A stretch of 27,868 nucleotides of DNA, from assembly GCA_015680685.1 (NCBI GenBank), contig MNCI01035832.1:61144-89011 (forward strand). Direction: 5' to 3'. The position numbers and the translations under genes were made by a program. Below are positions 1-10,999 of this stretch, piece after piece. The stretch comes from Gnetum montanum (taxonomy: Eukaryota; Streptophyta; Gnetopsida; Gnetales; Gnetaceae). The notes below the pieces were generated by a model that worked only from the letters and a program-made list of their open reading frames with translations, ran no database searches and was not told where the DNA came from. The first letter of the stretch is position 1, and each line of letters starts with the position of its first letter.

Positions 1-444
1 TTCTAGGAGGTAAGGGTGAGAGAATCTAATCGCGATGAGTAGCCGATTCCTTGGCTAGCCGTACACATTCGTCAATGCTCGTAACCAAGTCGTACTCATG
101 CCGCGTTACTAGGAAAGCAATAAATAACATTAAATAAACCTATCCATGTACTGCAAGGTTTATCAACAAATCTCATCTTTATTGCCGTACACAACTTGCG
201 TTCAAGTACAAAGTTGCTCGAATAAAGAACCGTTCACTTGGGGGACTCCTACTGCGGGCACATGGAAAATATTCTATCTCTAGGGTGATCAATCCGCCAG
301 AGCTTCACTACTTCTAGCCTAGGATGTCAAATGAGGGGAGTGCCACCTCTTATTTATATATTTGGTAGCAGACCGCGATATCGCAGGGGACGACGCGATA
401 TCGCAGCGGCCGCGATATCGCATTGTGCATATCACGTCTCATCA
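1..444 (-). repeat. LTR A' (partial; left end outside window)
   Basis: This is the U3 and R part of an LTR read on the minus strand. It shares with the LTRs at 3441, 7716, 19628 and 20902 the block around 145-260, which includes a conserved 'tgcaaggtttatca' followed by a 'ctcgaataaag' stretch. The TATA box, read on the minus strand, is at 351-360. The right edge is the family terminus CATCA at 440-444. It is followed at once by protease sequence of element A, with no polypurine tract between. That suggests the LTR is the 5' LTR, or a solo LTR, of a separate copy inserted into A, rather than A's own 3' LTR. An exact-edge deletion is the alternative. Confidence 0.8.
375..421. promoter_or_regulatory. 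U3 array of three GCGATATCGC palindromes
   Basis: Three perfect 10-bp palindromes GCGATATCGC lie at 375-384, 395-404 and 412-421, spaced 20 and 17 bp apart. They sit about 15-60 bp upstream (minus strand) of the TATA box at 351-360. Their number, symmetry and position suggest binding sites for a dimeric DNA-binding protein, or a methylation-dense element. That function is inference. The LTR of element A has diverged versions of the same motif at 4197-4252. Confidence 0.6.
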
Positions 445-790
445 CCATGCATCAATCGTACTTAACCATGCTCTTCCCATTATGATAGGGAAGCCCCCAT
501 TACAATTTTTGACTTGGATCATTAGGAAATCAGCTAGATACGACCACCCACAAATAGTGGTGACAATGTTACTTTTCTTTAATAAAGGAAGGTTCCAAGC
601 TTTATACATTTCTTGGAAGATTAAATTAACACCAAAACCTGAATTCAAAAGAGCTTTACAAGGCTCATTTACAGTGATTTGTAAATAAATAAGAGGACTT
701 CCAAGATCAAAGAATTTTCTAAGAAGATGACCAACTTTAATCTAATCAGTGATGGCATGGGTTAACATGATAGTATGCGTTGGGTGTGGT
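445..790 (-). pseudogene. Aspartic protease fragment of element A
   Basis: This is the C-terminal part of a retropepsin-like domain and matches the better preserved protease of element D (26683-27260). Visible landmarks are the active-site region LLNSGFGVNLI at about 620-650 and the later FPIIMGRAW segment at about 465-490. The catalytic triad reads NSG where D has DSG (codon at 643-645), a loss explained by one G-to-A transition. The domain is cut off at 445 by LTR A'. In the intact element this enzyme would cleave the Gag-Pol polyprotein inside the particle. This copy cannot be active. Confidence 0.8.
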
Positions 791-3256
791 TTTTGGTTTG
801 AAGGAAGCTTCGAAGATTCAAATGATAATGAGGTGTTTAGATAATTAGCTACTTGTAATTGTAAGGACTTGGTTGGATTGTTGGTTCTAAAGAAAGATCT
901 CTTCTTTAATTGGTTATCCAAACCAATAGTAGGTTAAGGATTGACAACCCTTGTAGCGTTACGTTGTTGCGGCTGGGTAGGAAGCTCGCCCTGCATAGTT
1001 TGAGTAGGTGGTAATGGAGCTAAGGGTGGAAGAGATGTAGATAGATGAGAGGGATAGTACATATGTGGAACATCATCCCAAGGAGAAGAAGTTCTATAGT
1101 ACTCTGGCGCCTAGTAGTAAGGTTGAAGAGCAACATGACTAGTAGAGTCACGTGGAGAGATTGGCTACTGAATGTAATACCCATATGGGTTAGGTTGATA
1201 GTAAGGATACTATTGATGTGGTGGTGGCATTCCCCATGATTGTGGATGTTGCCACTGTTGATACTATTCCTTCAGTTGTGGTGGAGCTTCACTCGAATAA
1301 TATGTCAAGGGTTGGTGGAATTGCCTTGGGTTACCTTGAGGATAAGGTAACCTTCTGGGTGTTTGCCATCTATTTAATCATGGGTTTAGTGCATACACCC
1401 CTAGACTCTTGTAGATGTGACACCACTGGGCAACATCCCTTAGGATGGTCATATTAGCAAATCTCACATCCATCATCATTGTCTGTGTCTAAATCCACAA
1501 CCTCTTCAATGATGACAACCTTGCCCTTACCCTTGTTATGTGTATACTCATCTTCTTTCTTTTTCCTCCTTTCTTGATCACTACTTGGTTCTCTAGACTT
1601 CTCTACTATTTTTAGGATAGTTTGAAATTTGTCGTCTAGGGAGTTCCACATTTGATTGACCTTTGCTGATACTTCTGATGCAAATTTTTGAATGAAAAAA
1701 GTCTTTCTATTCACCATCTCTTCAAGTGGTGACTCTTCTTCATCTTCACAAAATCTAATTTCCTTTTCTCGGAGGGAAGGATCTTTGTTATACTCCTTCA
1801 CACTTTCTCTTTTCCTCAACTCACCTTCCTCCTTGGCAACTTGCTCCAACAATCTTTGTATTTTATGGGCTCTAAGCTCAAATAGCCTTTCTTGGGCATA
1901 AGTCCTAAGGGTTCTTTGCGTTTCGTACCTAAGATCATCTACAAGATGATGTAGTTGTTCCTTTTACAAGTAACCATGGCTAGGGAAATAATGTAATATT
2001 GTATAATATTGGCCCATGGTAGCATCCAAGGGTTTGTGTCCTCCTTGTTTCCATCCTTGGATTTGCATATGTAGATTGGACACCCAGAAGTACGTTTGAT
2101 ACTTATCATTGAATAGTTCTAACATGGTACTCCATCAATGAATGGATTCCGGTTCTAAGGATTGGTACTAGCTTTTAACTTCCTTGATCAATGTTTATGG
2201 AAACAACTTTAGCTTTTGCCACTCATTTTCCATATTTTTCAAAGCACATGCATCATGGAATGCTTGTAAATGGTTTTGAGGATTAGCATTGTATCTCCCT
2301 TTAAATCGTGGGATGTTATTCATGTCTAGTCGTTTAGTCCTACTATCTTTTTGGTGCGTTGTTGGAATCCTAATGGCCTCTGTTATATCTAACATACTTT
2401 AGGTGGCAAGTAGGGGTTCATAATGATCATACTATCTATAGCATCTATGATTCCTATGCTATTCCCTACTCTCCCTTCTTTTGTGATGTGTCTCTTTGGA
2501 ATTCCCTTGTCCCCTTTCTTGACTATTTGGTCGATGATTTCTATTTTTCTTACCATTGTCCTCATGATCTTTCCCTTTGCGATTGTGTTTAGATCCCGAA
2601 AGAGAGGGAGAGAAAGATGATGGAGGTGAAGAGGAAGGAGGACCAGCATCATGGTGGTGCTGATCACCTTTTCTTTGGCGGTCATGGCCTTGGTCACAAT
2701 TACTATTGAAATTTCTATCGTTGTCATGTGTTCGTGTTCCTTTTTCAGACCTTTTGTATCCATTGATACCAGAACCTGGGTTATGAATAGTTGAGTGAAG
2801 ATTCTGATACACAACTCCTTGAACAAAGTCAATGAGAGGAACATCATTTTGTGGAAAACCTCCCAAGATAGGTTCACCACCCTCATTTTCACTTAGGAAA
2901 TATAGGACATCTTGAGACCACTTCCCCTTCATGGATTTGTAATGTCTCTCCTATTGTAGATCACTCTGGTGTTGTGTCTCCATGGGTCAGTAATCTCTCA
3001 AATCTTGCTCATGCACAATGTACTCTAACTGTAAGTGCTGCATACCAATTTGTGTAAGATCACGAAGAAGCATGCTCGGGATTGAGCAATCGGGAGGTAA
3101 GACTATGTTACCTTCTAAATCATGTCATCACAGTTGTTCATCTTGGTGGAGGATAAAGGTAAAGTCTAGTATATACTCATCAAGATGAGCGTATACCAAG
3201 TGAAACTATTGGGGCACTGGCAGATCATCATGTGCACCTCACCTCCAATTGTTCAT
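791..3256 (-). pseudogene. Gag polyprotein of element A, frame preserved but with stops
   Basis: Read on the minus strand from ATG at 3256 (context acaccATGaac), a single frame runs without a frameshift to 1454, about 601 codons. It is interrupted by about 13 TAA/TAG/TGA codons. The order is: an N-terminal region; a His/Asp/Arg/Ser-rich charged, probably disordered stretch (2459-2800); the retrotransposon gag core, recognisable by PRFKGRYNANPQNHLQAFH (about 2240-2320) and the FNDKYQTYF region (about 2090); a Lys/Glu-rich acidic segment (1480-1850); and a zinc-knuckle-like motif (1433-1468). A Pro/Gln/Tyr-rich tail follows to about 800, where the frame shifts at least once near 1370. Gag would build the particle and bind RNA. 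The protein has no intact ORF here. Confidence 0.8.
1433..1468 (-). other. Zinc-knuckle-like Cys-Cys-His-Cys motif in Gag A
   Basis: Twelve codons read C-E-I-C-stop-Y-D-H-P-K-G-C, that is C-x2-C-x3-H-x3-C, shorter than the usual retroviral C-x2-C-x4-H-x4-C. Element B has the aligned motif at 12325-12360 as C-D-I-Y-Q-Y-E-H-P-K-G-C, which shows that the stop in A stands for Gln and that B has lost the second Cys. The spacing is the same in both copies. RNA or metal binding is inferred only from the motif and its position. Confidence 0.55.
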
Positions 3257-3420
3257 GGTGTCAGACCTAGTCAGTGAAACACTCTCATAAGAAGAAGGAG
3301 ACATGATTAATTATTTAGTGTGTAATACCCTTTTTTGGTAATTGTAAGATGGTTGACCTTAAGGGTTTGTTCCAACAATGGAAGGATTTCCTAAGTTCTA
3401 ATCAGCACACAAACAACAAA
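3257..3420 (-). other. Gag 5' leader of element A
   Basis: This short untranslated leader lies between the primer-binding site and the gag start at 3256. It would contain the packaging signal in an active element, but no specific structure can be read with confidence. The plus-strand ORF at 3349-3552 that overlaps it crosses the primer site and LTR edge and is not considered a gene. Confidence 0.5.
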
Positions 3421-3439
3421 ATCCCCAGCAACGGTGCCA
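3421..3439 (-). other. Primer-binding site for tRNA-Asp
   Basis: The plus strand reads atccccagcaacggtgcca. Its minus-strand form begins TGGCACCGTTGC and matches the complement of the 3' end of plant tRNA-Asp with a few transitions. It lies 1 bp inside the LTR edge at 3441, the normal place for a minus-strand primer site. A tRNA-Asp primer is common in the Athila/Tat branch of plant Ty3/gypsy elements, so it gives the lineage of the superfamily in this window. Confidence 0.85.
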
Positions 3440-3440
3440 G

Positions 3441-4272
3441 TGATGAGCAGCAAGATACCCCTACACCCAACCATACAAATACAAGTGTTCACTCACTATC
3501 CAATCAACCTTCAAGGATTAGGTGCTTATGCACCTATGTAGAACAAGGATGAGTTATGTGATTGTTATCTTCCCAAGCTTTCTTGTAAGGCACAATTGTA
3601 TGGTTAAGTAAACTTGTGATATGTGATTTTAATTATTTTATGTTTATGTTCTTGATGCTTAAAAGAGAGAAATGAGGTAATTTAATAGCTAATTTGATTT
3701 AACCAATTAACTATCTTCTAACTAGTCCTAACACCAGCATTCATTCCCACTTTCTAGACAGATCTTGAACCAGTGTAACACTATTGGGATTACCAAATGC
3801 TAGTTGTTACTAGGTTACCAAGTATTCCACGTATGCTTGAATGATCATGTTGAGTGTGCTAATTCATTGGTAACTGATAATTAATAACTCTATGAAATAA
3901 CATTAAGTAACTATTGAAAGCATCAAATAACAGTAAATAACATGAAATGCAATAATTAAGCTATTTTGAATGTTGCAAGGTTTATCACAAAGTTCGTCTC
4001 TATTTCTAGACACAAGGTGTGCTCAAGTACACAATGCTGGAATAAAGATCCGTTCACTTTATGAATCCTACTGCAGGTACTCAGAAATAATTCTAACTCT
4101 AGAATAGAAAAATTGTAAGAATTTGGCTAAGGGACTGAAAAACTAATTCCAAACCAAGTGCCCCTATCTCTTATTTATAGGAAACAAGACAGGTTTCGAC
4201 ATCGCATGTCCGATATCGCTTTGGCATCTCCGATATCGCATATCCGATATAGAGGGTCTAATTCAGGACTCA
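3441..4272 (-). repeat. 5' LTR of element A
   Basis: This is an LTR of about 832 bp in minus orientation. The U5 end at 3441 reads TGATGAGC and abuts the tRNA-Asp primer site. The outer U3 end is near 4272 (...gactca) and is slightly degenerate, so it is placed to within a few bases. The TATA box, minus strand, is at 4171-4179. Upstream of it are CGATATCG at 4211-4218 and 4231-4238, with diverged copies at 4197-4204 and 4245-4252. The R/U5 part shares blocks with the LTRs of B, C and D, such as 'tgcaaggtttatca' and 'ctactgcaggtac'. Confidence 0.85.
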
Positions 4273-5302
4273 CCAATTTTCAATAAAAAAATTAATACAA
4301 GAATGATTGGTTGCTCATCTAAATTAACTTTGGAGTTGGCCCATCAACCTTGTGGCATTGTAGTTAGTAACAAACCTTATGTAGGATGGTAGTGAGGATC
4401 TAGAACCTAGGGAAACTATATGGTTGATAATAGTCATAATGTAACCTAATAATTTATCTAGATATGCATGAAGATTTATAACCTAATATTTACTCTTATC
4501 TTTCACGATAATTAACCTAGATAGATGAGGTATGAGATTAAACAGTCCTTGATAGCTAGTTAAGTTAGTATCAACCTTATAATTATTTAAAAACTAGAAA
4601 CCCCACAAGAATACCACAAGAACCTAGGGTAAATCTTGATTAATGGTAAACAATAATGGTAAGGTTAATGGTTTTAGCTAATGGTTATGTTTAAATTAAT
4701 AGTTTGATTAATCAATATTTTTTGTTAGATCTAAAAATGTGTTTTGCAGCATGAGCCCTATCTTCTAGCTTGTTCTAGGTAATATCAATGTGGCTTTGTC
4801 TACTATGAAGGTGTTCTAACCCTTCCCGCATATGTTTCATGCATATCTTAGTTAAGAGACTTAGATGGAGATTCTTGGTGACATTGTAGGTGCTACATCA
4901 TAGTACACTATCAAAGTGTTAACTTATAAAGGAGCTTTATGGATAAGGATTTAAGCATTTTATTTTTAGAGCTATGCTATGAATTTACAAAATGGCCTGT
5001 GTGGTTATCATATTTATCTTTTCTACCTTGCACATTAATAATTTGTACTTAAGATGTTAGTATAATATTGCATAGATTTTGGTTAAGTAATCTATCCTTT
5101 ATGGGGTGTTGAAGAATGATTATTAGTTTATAAGTTTCATACTTAATGATTAAAGATTTTCCAATAATTTAAATTTAGATTTTAAGTTTTTTTATATGGA
5201 ATATATGGATCTTTAAGGAATTTAATGATGTAATTTTATGTAATTTTATAAATTATCAATGGTAAATCATGGGGCATGAAATTTAACATTTGAGGTGTGA
5301 CA
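4273..5302 (+). repeat. AT-rich stretch ending in probable 5' LTR end of element E
   Basis: No gene is visible here. The right end reads gaggtgtgaca, an LTR-type ACA terminus, followed after 3 bp by a primer-site-like TGGTATTTAAGC. The last part is therefore probably the 3' end of a 5' LTR of a plus-strand gypsy element. A possible LTR start (tgtaacctaat) lies near 4440, but I could not confirm it by comparison with a second copy. The remainder is AT-rich sequence of unknown origin flanking element A. Confidence 0.4.
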
Positions 5303-5305
5303 ATA

Positions 5306-5317
5306 TGGTATTTAAGC
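5306..5317 (+). other. Degenerate primer-binding site (tRNA-iMet type) of element E
   Basis: TGGTATTTAAGC differs from the common plant primer site TGGTATCAGAGC at three positions and follows an LTR-like end at 5302. This is different from the tRNA-Asp site of element A, so E is a separate lineage. The call depends on the gag remnant that starts about 40 bp downstream. Confidence 0.5.
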
Positions 5318-5357
5318 ATCTAGTATCTAATCACAAACTAAAGTTGTTTAAGTTTTT

Positions 5358-6217
5358 AAAATGACACCCAAGAGAGTTAGGAATGCTACTAGAAGTTAAA
5401 TTGTTAGTGGAGGAAATAATCCTAACAAGAAATAATTGCTTCAAATCTTAATGAATTGACTATAGAATAATGAACAAAATTAAAATCCAAATCTTGATGA
5501 GGAAACTAAGAATAAACGCTTTGTTGAAGATTTTTAGAAGTTAAATGTAGTAACTTTCTATGAAACAAATGATCCAATAGTGGCACTTATTTGGAATATA
5601 TGTTGACTGGAGAAGACATGTTGGTGCATGATTATGATAATTATTTAACAAATTATGTGAGTATGTTCCACATGTTTTACAAGATGATAGGACAACAACA
5701 AGAAGATTTTTGAAAGAATTAATTTCATTAATTAAGTGTCACTTATGAATCTTTTTAATGGAGAATTATGAAAAGGCTTGCATATGTGCATTGAAGGTGG
5801 AATGTGATTAGTTAAAAGATCCATCTAAGAGAAAAATTAATAATCCAGATGAGTAGAAAATAAGAGTAAAATAATGCAATCATGGGTGATGAAGGAAGAA
5901 TAATAGAGTAATTAATTTTCACTGATTACACAAAGAAGGAAACCTCTAGGAGGTGAGAAAAATGTCATTATTGTAAGAATCTTGGATACTTAAGGTATCA
6001 ATGTCTCCAACTAAATGAAGGTCAAAATGTTTTTGAGTATATTTCTCTAGAATAGATGTTTTACAATTTTCAATTACATAGAACCAATTGAGGATAGAAA
6101 GACTTTATAGTCTATTAGCAACTAAAAAGAAGTTAATGATAGAAAGGAATAACCAAGGAGAATGTATGTGATCTTAACATCATCATCCATGAGGAAGATT
6201 GTTTTTATGGAGGAGGA
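5358..6217 (+). pseudogene. Degraded gag of element E with zinc knuckle
   Basis: ATG at 5358 is followed by TPKRVRNATRS, a start typical of gypsy Gag proteins, then many stops and frame changes. A FYETNDPIVA segment (about 5558-5590) resembles the start of a retrotransposon gag core. A CCHC knuckle lies at 5963-6004, reading C-HY-C-KNLG-Y-LRYQ-C. Its His is replaced by Tyr (CAC to TAC, one C-to-T change). The frame decays further afterwards. No protease or pol follows. At 6218 a purine-rich run (ggaggagga) is followed by TGTAACAC, which could be the 3' LTR start. Confidence 0.65.
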
Positions 6218-7715
6218 TGTAACACACCTAGGGATTAGTAATTTAATTTCATCCATTTAGAAAGGTTTTGTGATTTGAACTTGATTTAGTAAGGTCTTAC
6301 ACCTCTTGATTTTTGTAATACCCTAGTGTTTTAAACCTAGGATCTTAAGTTTGTTATTTATTTTCTTATGCATGAATCTTAACCATAAGGGTATATTTAA
6401 TATACAATTATAGCTAGTAATATGCTACTGTATTATAATGTATCTTTTATGCTTATACTTATAATGGTGTATTTGGAGGTTTGAATCCTTGAGTCATTAT
6501 TTATATGTATTTTGATACATTAGTATTTTATTTATGATTAGCATATCATGACATATTTTCTTATAAGATTGTGTATATTATCTTGAAACAACCCCTCATA
6601 TATTTGTAAGGCTTAACCCTTGGACCTTTTGGTAAGTATAAATGTTTTATTATGTTGCATGTTTCTTAAGATTTGGACCTTGGACCTTACTCTTAATACA
6701 TATTTTGAAATATTATTCCTTTTCATTTATTTGCATGATTACTATTTCTTGCTTTTTACTAATGCTAGGTGAAGCTTGTGAAGGATAGGTTGGAAGGATG
6801 GTAATGGCTAATTACTAGCATTCTATTTATGTTTTCATATTTTATTTTATTCTAAGCCTTTAGAATAAAGTAAGATTATGGTTACAAGAAATATTAAATA
6901 GTTATTTAAGATTTATTTCATTTATCTTTTATTTTTTCATGGACATAATGAGCCTACTATCAGGTGACATGAAATAATTCTAATGTTTTCTTAGTGACTT
7001 TAATCCATTAGTTGACCATTTGTACCCTCTTGTAGAAACATATGGCCTAATCTTAGAAATTAGATTATTAAATTATTATTCTTAGAATTAAAAAACCTTA
7101 GATTTGTGACTATAAAAATTTTATAATGATAGCACTCTTAGCATCAATTGTGCATTGCCTTCTCCCTCATTCTCTTATATGCTATTATGCATGGTGGATT
7201 CCTTAGCAATTTCTAGATTTGAGCCACCTCTTGCTTGGTAAAGACTTTATCTTAACTGATCCTTCAAGTAGAGAAAATATTTTTTCTTTCATTATTCTTT
7301 TCTAAAGCTTAATCCTTTTTAGAGCTATCTTTCTTTTAATCTTATTATGTCAGAATAATCCTTATTTGATGTTTTGATCAATATAATTCACTATTTTCAT
7401 AATTTCTACTTTCTACTTTCATTATTTATAGAATTGTGTAATTATCTTCCAATAGTGGTGACGGAAATAACCTCAAAAAGTATCATGACTTAAGGTCACA
7501 ACAAATCTAGGGATCAAAATAAAATTCATGGTATATTTTTCATGTGTTTTTTGACATAACAAGGTGGAGATAATATCTAACAAAAATGATGACTTTTGAC
7601 GATGATGGTGAGCAAACAATTTGGGCCTATTCAACATGTGAAAAAGCTTATAAATAATGAATAGGATGCATTAAATATAGTTTCTGGTAGAGACAACTAA
7701 TACATAGATGATTAA
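6218..7715 (+). other. AT-rich stretch, possible LTR of element E, no gene
   Basis: The left edge, TGTAACAC after a purine run, looks like an LTR start, but I found no clear second copy inside the window, so this stays tentative. The rest is AT-rich with no coding stretch of note and no recognisable domain in either strand. The right edge is the LTR of element B, and the 5 bp before it are attaa. Confidence 0.3.
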
Positions 7716-8584
7716 TGATGATTAGCCAGTACCCCCTACATCCAACCATATGAATCACAAGTGTTCACATGCAATTTGGTCAAATTCCATGGATGAAACT
7801 AGTATGGCATCTAGATTATTGAGCATTGATCGCAGGACATTCTCTTTCCACTTGGACTAGTGGCAGCTTTGTCACATATAGTTTAGTCCAAAGTGAGGCA
7901 TATGATTGTTGATGTTTTTGTGTCCTTAAATGAATGTTAACAATATTATAGAATTAATTATTTAATCTAATTAACAATAAGAAGAAAAATTCTAAACTAG
8001 CCTAAGGGTGATGAATGTCCATTTCCAACTTACTACGCACATACTAAACTCACATATCCACTATTGGAATTACCAAGCATTATGCTATTGGGCAAACCAA
8101 GCAATAACACTACTAGGATTATCAAGCGAGCATGTGTGTAAGCTTGAAATTGGTCATGCTCATTCTATCAATTGATTATTGTGCATGGAAATGTAAATAT
8201 TAACCAAGTACATGAAAAGTAAATTACATGTAAATGTAAATATTAACTAAGTACATGAAAAGTAAATCTATTCTATTTTGAGTGCTACAAGGAGTTTCAA
8301 GAATCTCATCTTTATTACTATCACATCAAGATGATCAAGTACATTGATGCTCGAAAGAGGATTTGTACCATCCTTGAAGTCCTATTGTGGGCACTTAGAA
8401 GAAATTCTAACTTTTATGAAATAAAATTGCAAGATGCTAGCTACTCTATTGATGTAACAATTTCATAAATGTAGTGAGTGTGCATATTTATACAAGCAAA
8501 GACAGATGTCATGTCAATGCATACGTGTTGATGGTGATGTGTCAATGCATGGCCATCAATGTAGCCCAACTTTGTGATTCATCA
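7716..8584 (-). repeat. 3' LTR of element B
   Basis: An 869-bp LTR in minus orientation, TGATGATT at 7716 to ATCATCA at 8584. The TATA box, minus strand, is at 8485-8492. In U3 it has TGTCAATGCAT at 8512-8522 and 8540-8550, with a related 'catcaatg' at about 8554. The motif type resembles that of C. The R/U5 section contains the shared 'gctacaaggagtttcaagaatctcatctttatta' region. The conserved polypurine-tract block on its right shows that it is a 3' LTR. Confidence 0.85.
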
Positions 8585-8622
8585 TACCCTCATGATTGAT
8601 TGAAAACTCATCTTTGAGTGAA
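8585..8622 (-). other. Polypurine-tract block of element B
   Basis: On the minus strand the sequence reads ctcaaagatgag, a T-rich stretch, then atgagggta and the LTR start. The same arrangement lies before the 3' LTRs of C (about 19593-19627) and D (21661-21697). The purine run (gaggg) is short, so priming of plus-strand DNA here is inferred from position and conservation. Confidence 0.65.
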
Positions 8623-8639
8623 AAAAGTAAGATCAAGCT

Positions 8640-9715
8640 TCTTACAAAATTGGAAAGGTATGGAGCCACAAACTAACTAACTCACTAACTAACTTTAAGT
8701 GCCCGATTATACAAATTTACAATGATTACAAAAATGGGTGTTCACAAGAACAAAATTGAACACCCTTGCAAAACTTGACAACTAGAATTCCTCTAATGGC
8801 CAATGATGAAGAGAAGATCAAATAGTACTAGGAGGTGGAGGCCCTTGGAATGATCAAGAACTTTCTCTAGCCTCCAGTGCCTATGGCAGTGGTGGTTAAG
8901 GCTACAATGGTGGCTGTGACTATCTTGCTACAAATGCTACTTGTGGCAGAAGGTGAAAGACATCCAACAATGCCTTCTTCTTCTTCTTCTTGCTTTATGG
9001 GTTGTACATAGTCTAAGTGGCATTACTAATGTGGATTAGTATTGGAACATCCCATGGATAAGGCATTATAGGAAACAACTCCTTGGCATTGATAATCCAA
9101 GCTACAAATTTTTTTCATTCAACATCAAACGTCCTAACAAGGTTCTATAGTTCCTAGTGTTCGTTCATTCTCCTAGTGAAGTTCTTAGAAACTAATCACT
9201 AGTTTGTAAATCAATTCCTCATAACTTCAAGCTCTACATTCACTATTTCTAGCTTTTTCATTATGTCCTTATGATGCTTAAACTTAACCTTGTAGAGGAG
9301 GTATGAGCTGGTCACTTTTTTTTCCAACTTTGACCATGGCCTTCTTGTTATTAGCATTGTCAAGTTTACATAATAGAGATTGGCAAGCTCCAAGTACTTT
9401 CTCATATCTTCAATGAGAACCTCCTTCAAGAGGATATCAAATTTTTTTAGATGTTCAATCCATCAAAGATTAGTTATCATACATTGCATCTTTGTTGGAG
9501 TTGCTAGAGGGCCTTGTTCATTTTTGCCTTTGCCAATTGAATGTCTTTTCTATTCATCTCTTTAAAGAGCCCAACCTAGTCCTTATAATGATTCTTGACA
9601 TGTTTGAATTTTAGGACCTCATTATTCTAGGCATTTACCTCAATTACTATTTTTTTGGCAAAGGGCACAAACTTTCTCCATTGAGTGATTTTGATTTTCA
9701 ATTGCCAACCTCCTC
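8640..9715 (-). pseudogene. C-terminal fragment of the 3' ORF, element B
   Basis: This is a minus-strand homologue of the last third of the 3' ORF in C (about 18490-19386). The best stretch is a 72-codon open segment at 9211-9429 with SSYLLYKVKFKHHKD, which matches SSYLLYKVKFKYHKD in C. The content is Lys/Glu/Leu-rich and probably helical or coiled-coil. The N-terminal domain is absent because the internal deletion joins the fragment to RT near 9716-9727. It has several stops and is not functional. Confidence 0.7.
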
Positions 9716-9726
9716 AGGTTCATGTT

Positions 9727-10990
9727 TATGTGAAATGATTTGGACTAGTCTGGTGCCTGTAGAATTGGAGTTTCTATGAGTTTTTCCTTCAACTATTAGA
9801 ATGCATGTTCACACTTCTTAGTCTAGATGAATGGAGCATCTTTCTTAATAAGATTGACCAATGGCTTTGCAATCTTAGAGAAATTCTCTATGAAATGCTG
9901 GTAGTAGCTAGTATGTCCAAGGAATGATCGGACATCTTTAACTATCTCTGGTTGGTGTGTTATTCCTTGGATCACCCTTATCGTTTCTGAGTATACCTCA
10001 ATCCCTTCTTGTGAAATTCAGTGCCACAATATTATGCCTTCCTAGACCATTATATGGCTTTTCTACCAATTGAACCTAAGGTTTGTTTCAACACATCTTT
10101 TTAGAACCTACTCAAGGCCATCCAATGCTTTCTCAAATGTGGTCCCATAGGTAGAGAAGTCATCCATGAAGACTTCTACCTTGCTTCCAATCTTTTGTTG
10201 GAAAATACTAAGGACTAGGTTTTGAAATGTTGTAGGGGCATTGCATAGACCAAATGGCATCATATAATATGAAAAAGTCCCCTAGGAACTCATGAATGTT
10301 ATTTTGGCCTAATCTTCTAGTGCAATTTGGATTTGGTCATAGTCACTATAACCATCCAAGAAGCTATAATAGCAATGCCCAGAGATAGTTTCCAACAATT
10401 GGTCCACAAATGGAAATGGAAAATGATCTTTAAATATTTCCATGTTTAATAGCCTAAAGTCAATGCAGACCCACCACTTGCCATCTTTCTTTCACATAAT
10501 TACAAGTGGGCTAACCCATTCACTATCCATGATGGGATAGATGAACCCTTCCTTGAGGAGTTACTCTATTTCCCGCTTGACGATCTTCTTCAATTTGGGG
10601 TTTAGCCATCTCTACAATTGCCTTCTTAGCTTCATGGCTAAGTCAGTGTAAATGTGATGCTAGCATATCCTTGGATCAATTTTAGTCAGCTCTGGATATG
10701 ACCAAGCAAAGGTTGTTGACCATTTGTTAACCATCTTCAACAACTTCTCTTTTTATTCAAGAGCAAGTTTGGTATTGATTATGACTAGCTTACCATTATT
10801 TAAGAATGCATACTCCATGCTGGTTGGTAGAGTTTTCAACTCTAGGGACCCTTGCTTGAAGTTATTAGGGATTTTCAACTCTTCCCAACAAGTATCATCA
10901 TCTTCATCATCAGAGAGTTGGTGATGAGCTTGCTCAAGTTCATCCATGCTTTCAACATAAGCACATGTTAGGCTCTTAGTTGGTTCCATG
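9727..10990 (-). pseudogene. Reverse transcriptase (and upstream linker) of element B
   Basis: A Ty3/gypsy reverse transcriptase broken by stops. From the N-terminus: the conserved linker with LPTSMEYAFLNNGKLVII (10753-10989); the DSEWVSPLVI region (about 10510); a WWVCIDFRLLN segment (about 10450); FSYYMMPFGLCNAPTTFQ (about 10220-10280); and the catalytic VEVFMDDFSTYG, whose two Asp codons (10159-10164) are intact. It ends with [21 protein letters not shown] and the stretch leading into RNase H, which is cut off at 9727. Many Gln and Trp positions are now stop codons. In the intact element it would copy RNA into DNA. Confidence 0.85.
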
Positions 10991-10999
10991 CATAATGTG

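Larger units (their letters stand above)
445..4272 (-). mobile_element. Element A, Ty3/gypsy remnant (5' LTR, primer site, gag, protease)
   Basis: This is the 5' part of a minus-strand Ty3/gypsy element. Read on the minus strand, its order is LTR (4272 to 3441), tRNA-Asp primer-binding site, gag (start at 3256) and protease, which breaks off at 445 against LTR A'. RT, RNase H, integrase and the 3' LTR are not in the window. They may continue left of A' if A' is a nested insertion. The coding frame is well kept but carries many stop codons, so this copy is non-autonomous. Confidence 0.8.

Noticed and set aside
362-688. Plus-strand ORF of 108 codons
   Set aside because: It spans the LTR A' edge and the antisense of the protease fragment, so it is a chance frame.
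2389-2892. 167-codon minus-strand ORF as a separate gene
   Set aside because: It is in another frame over the charged region of gag. The gag frame itself continues through this stretch with homologous segments on both sides.
1454-3256. RNA editing of U to C that would restore the stops in gag
   Set aside because: Known editing of this kind is in organelles of some plants. These are nuclear-type retrotransposons, and catalytic residues are also lost, which fits simple decay.
8978-9000. CTT/GAA microsatellite
   Set aside because: Only about five units inside the decayed 3' ORF of B; ordinary low-complexity coding sequence.
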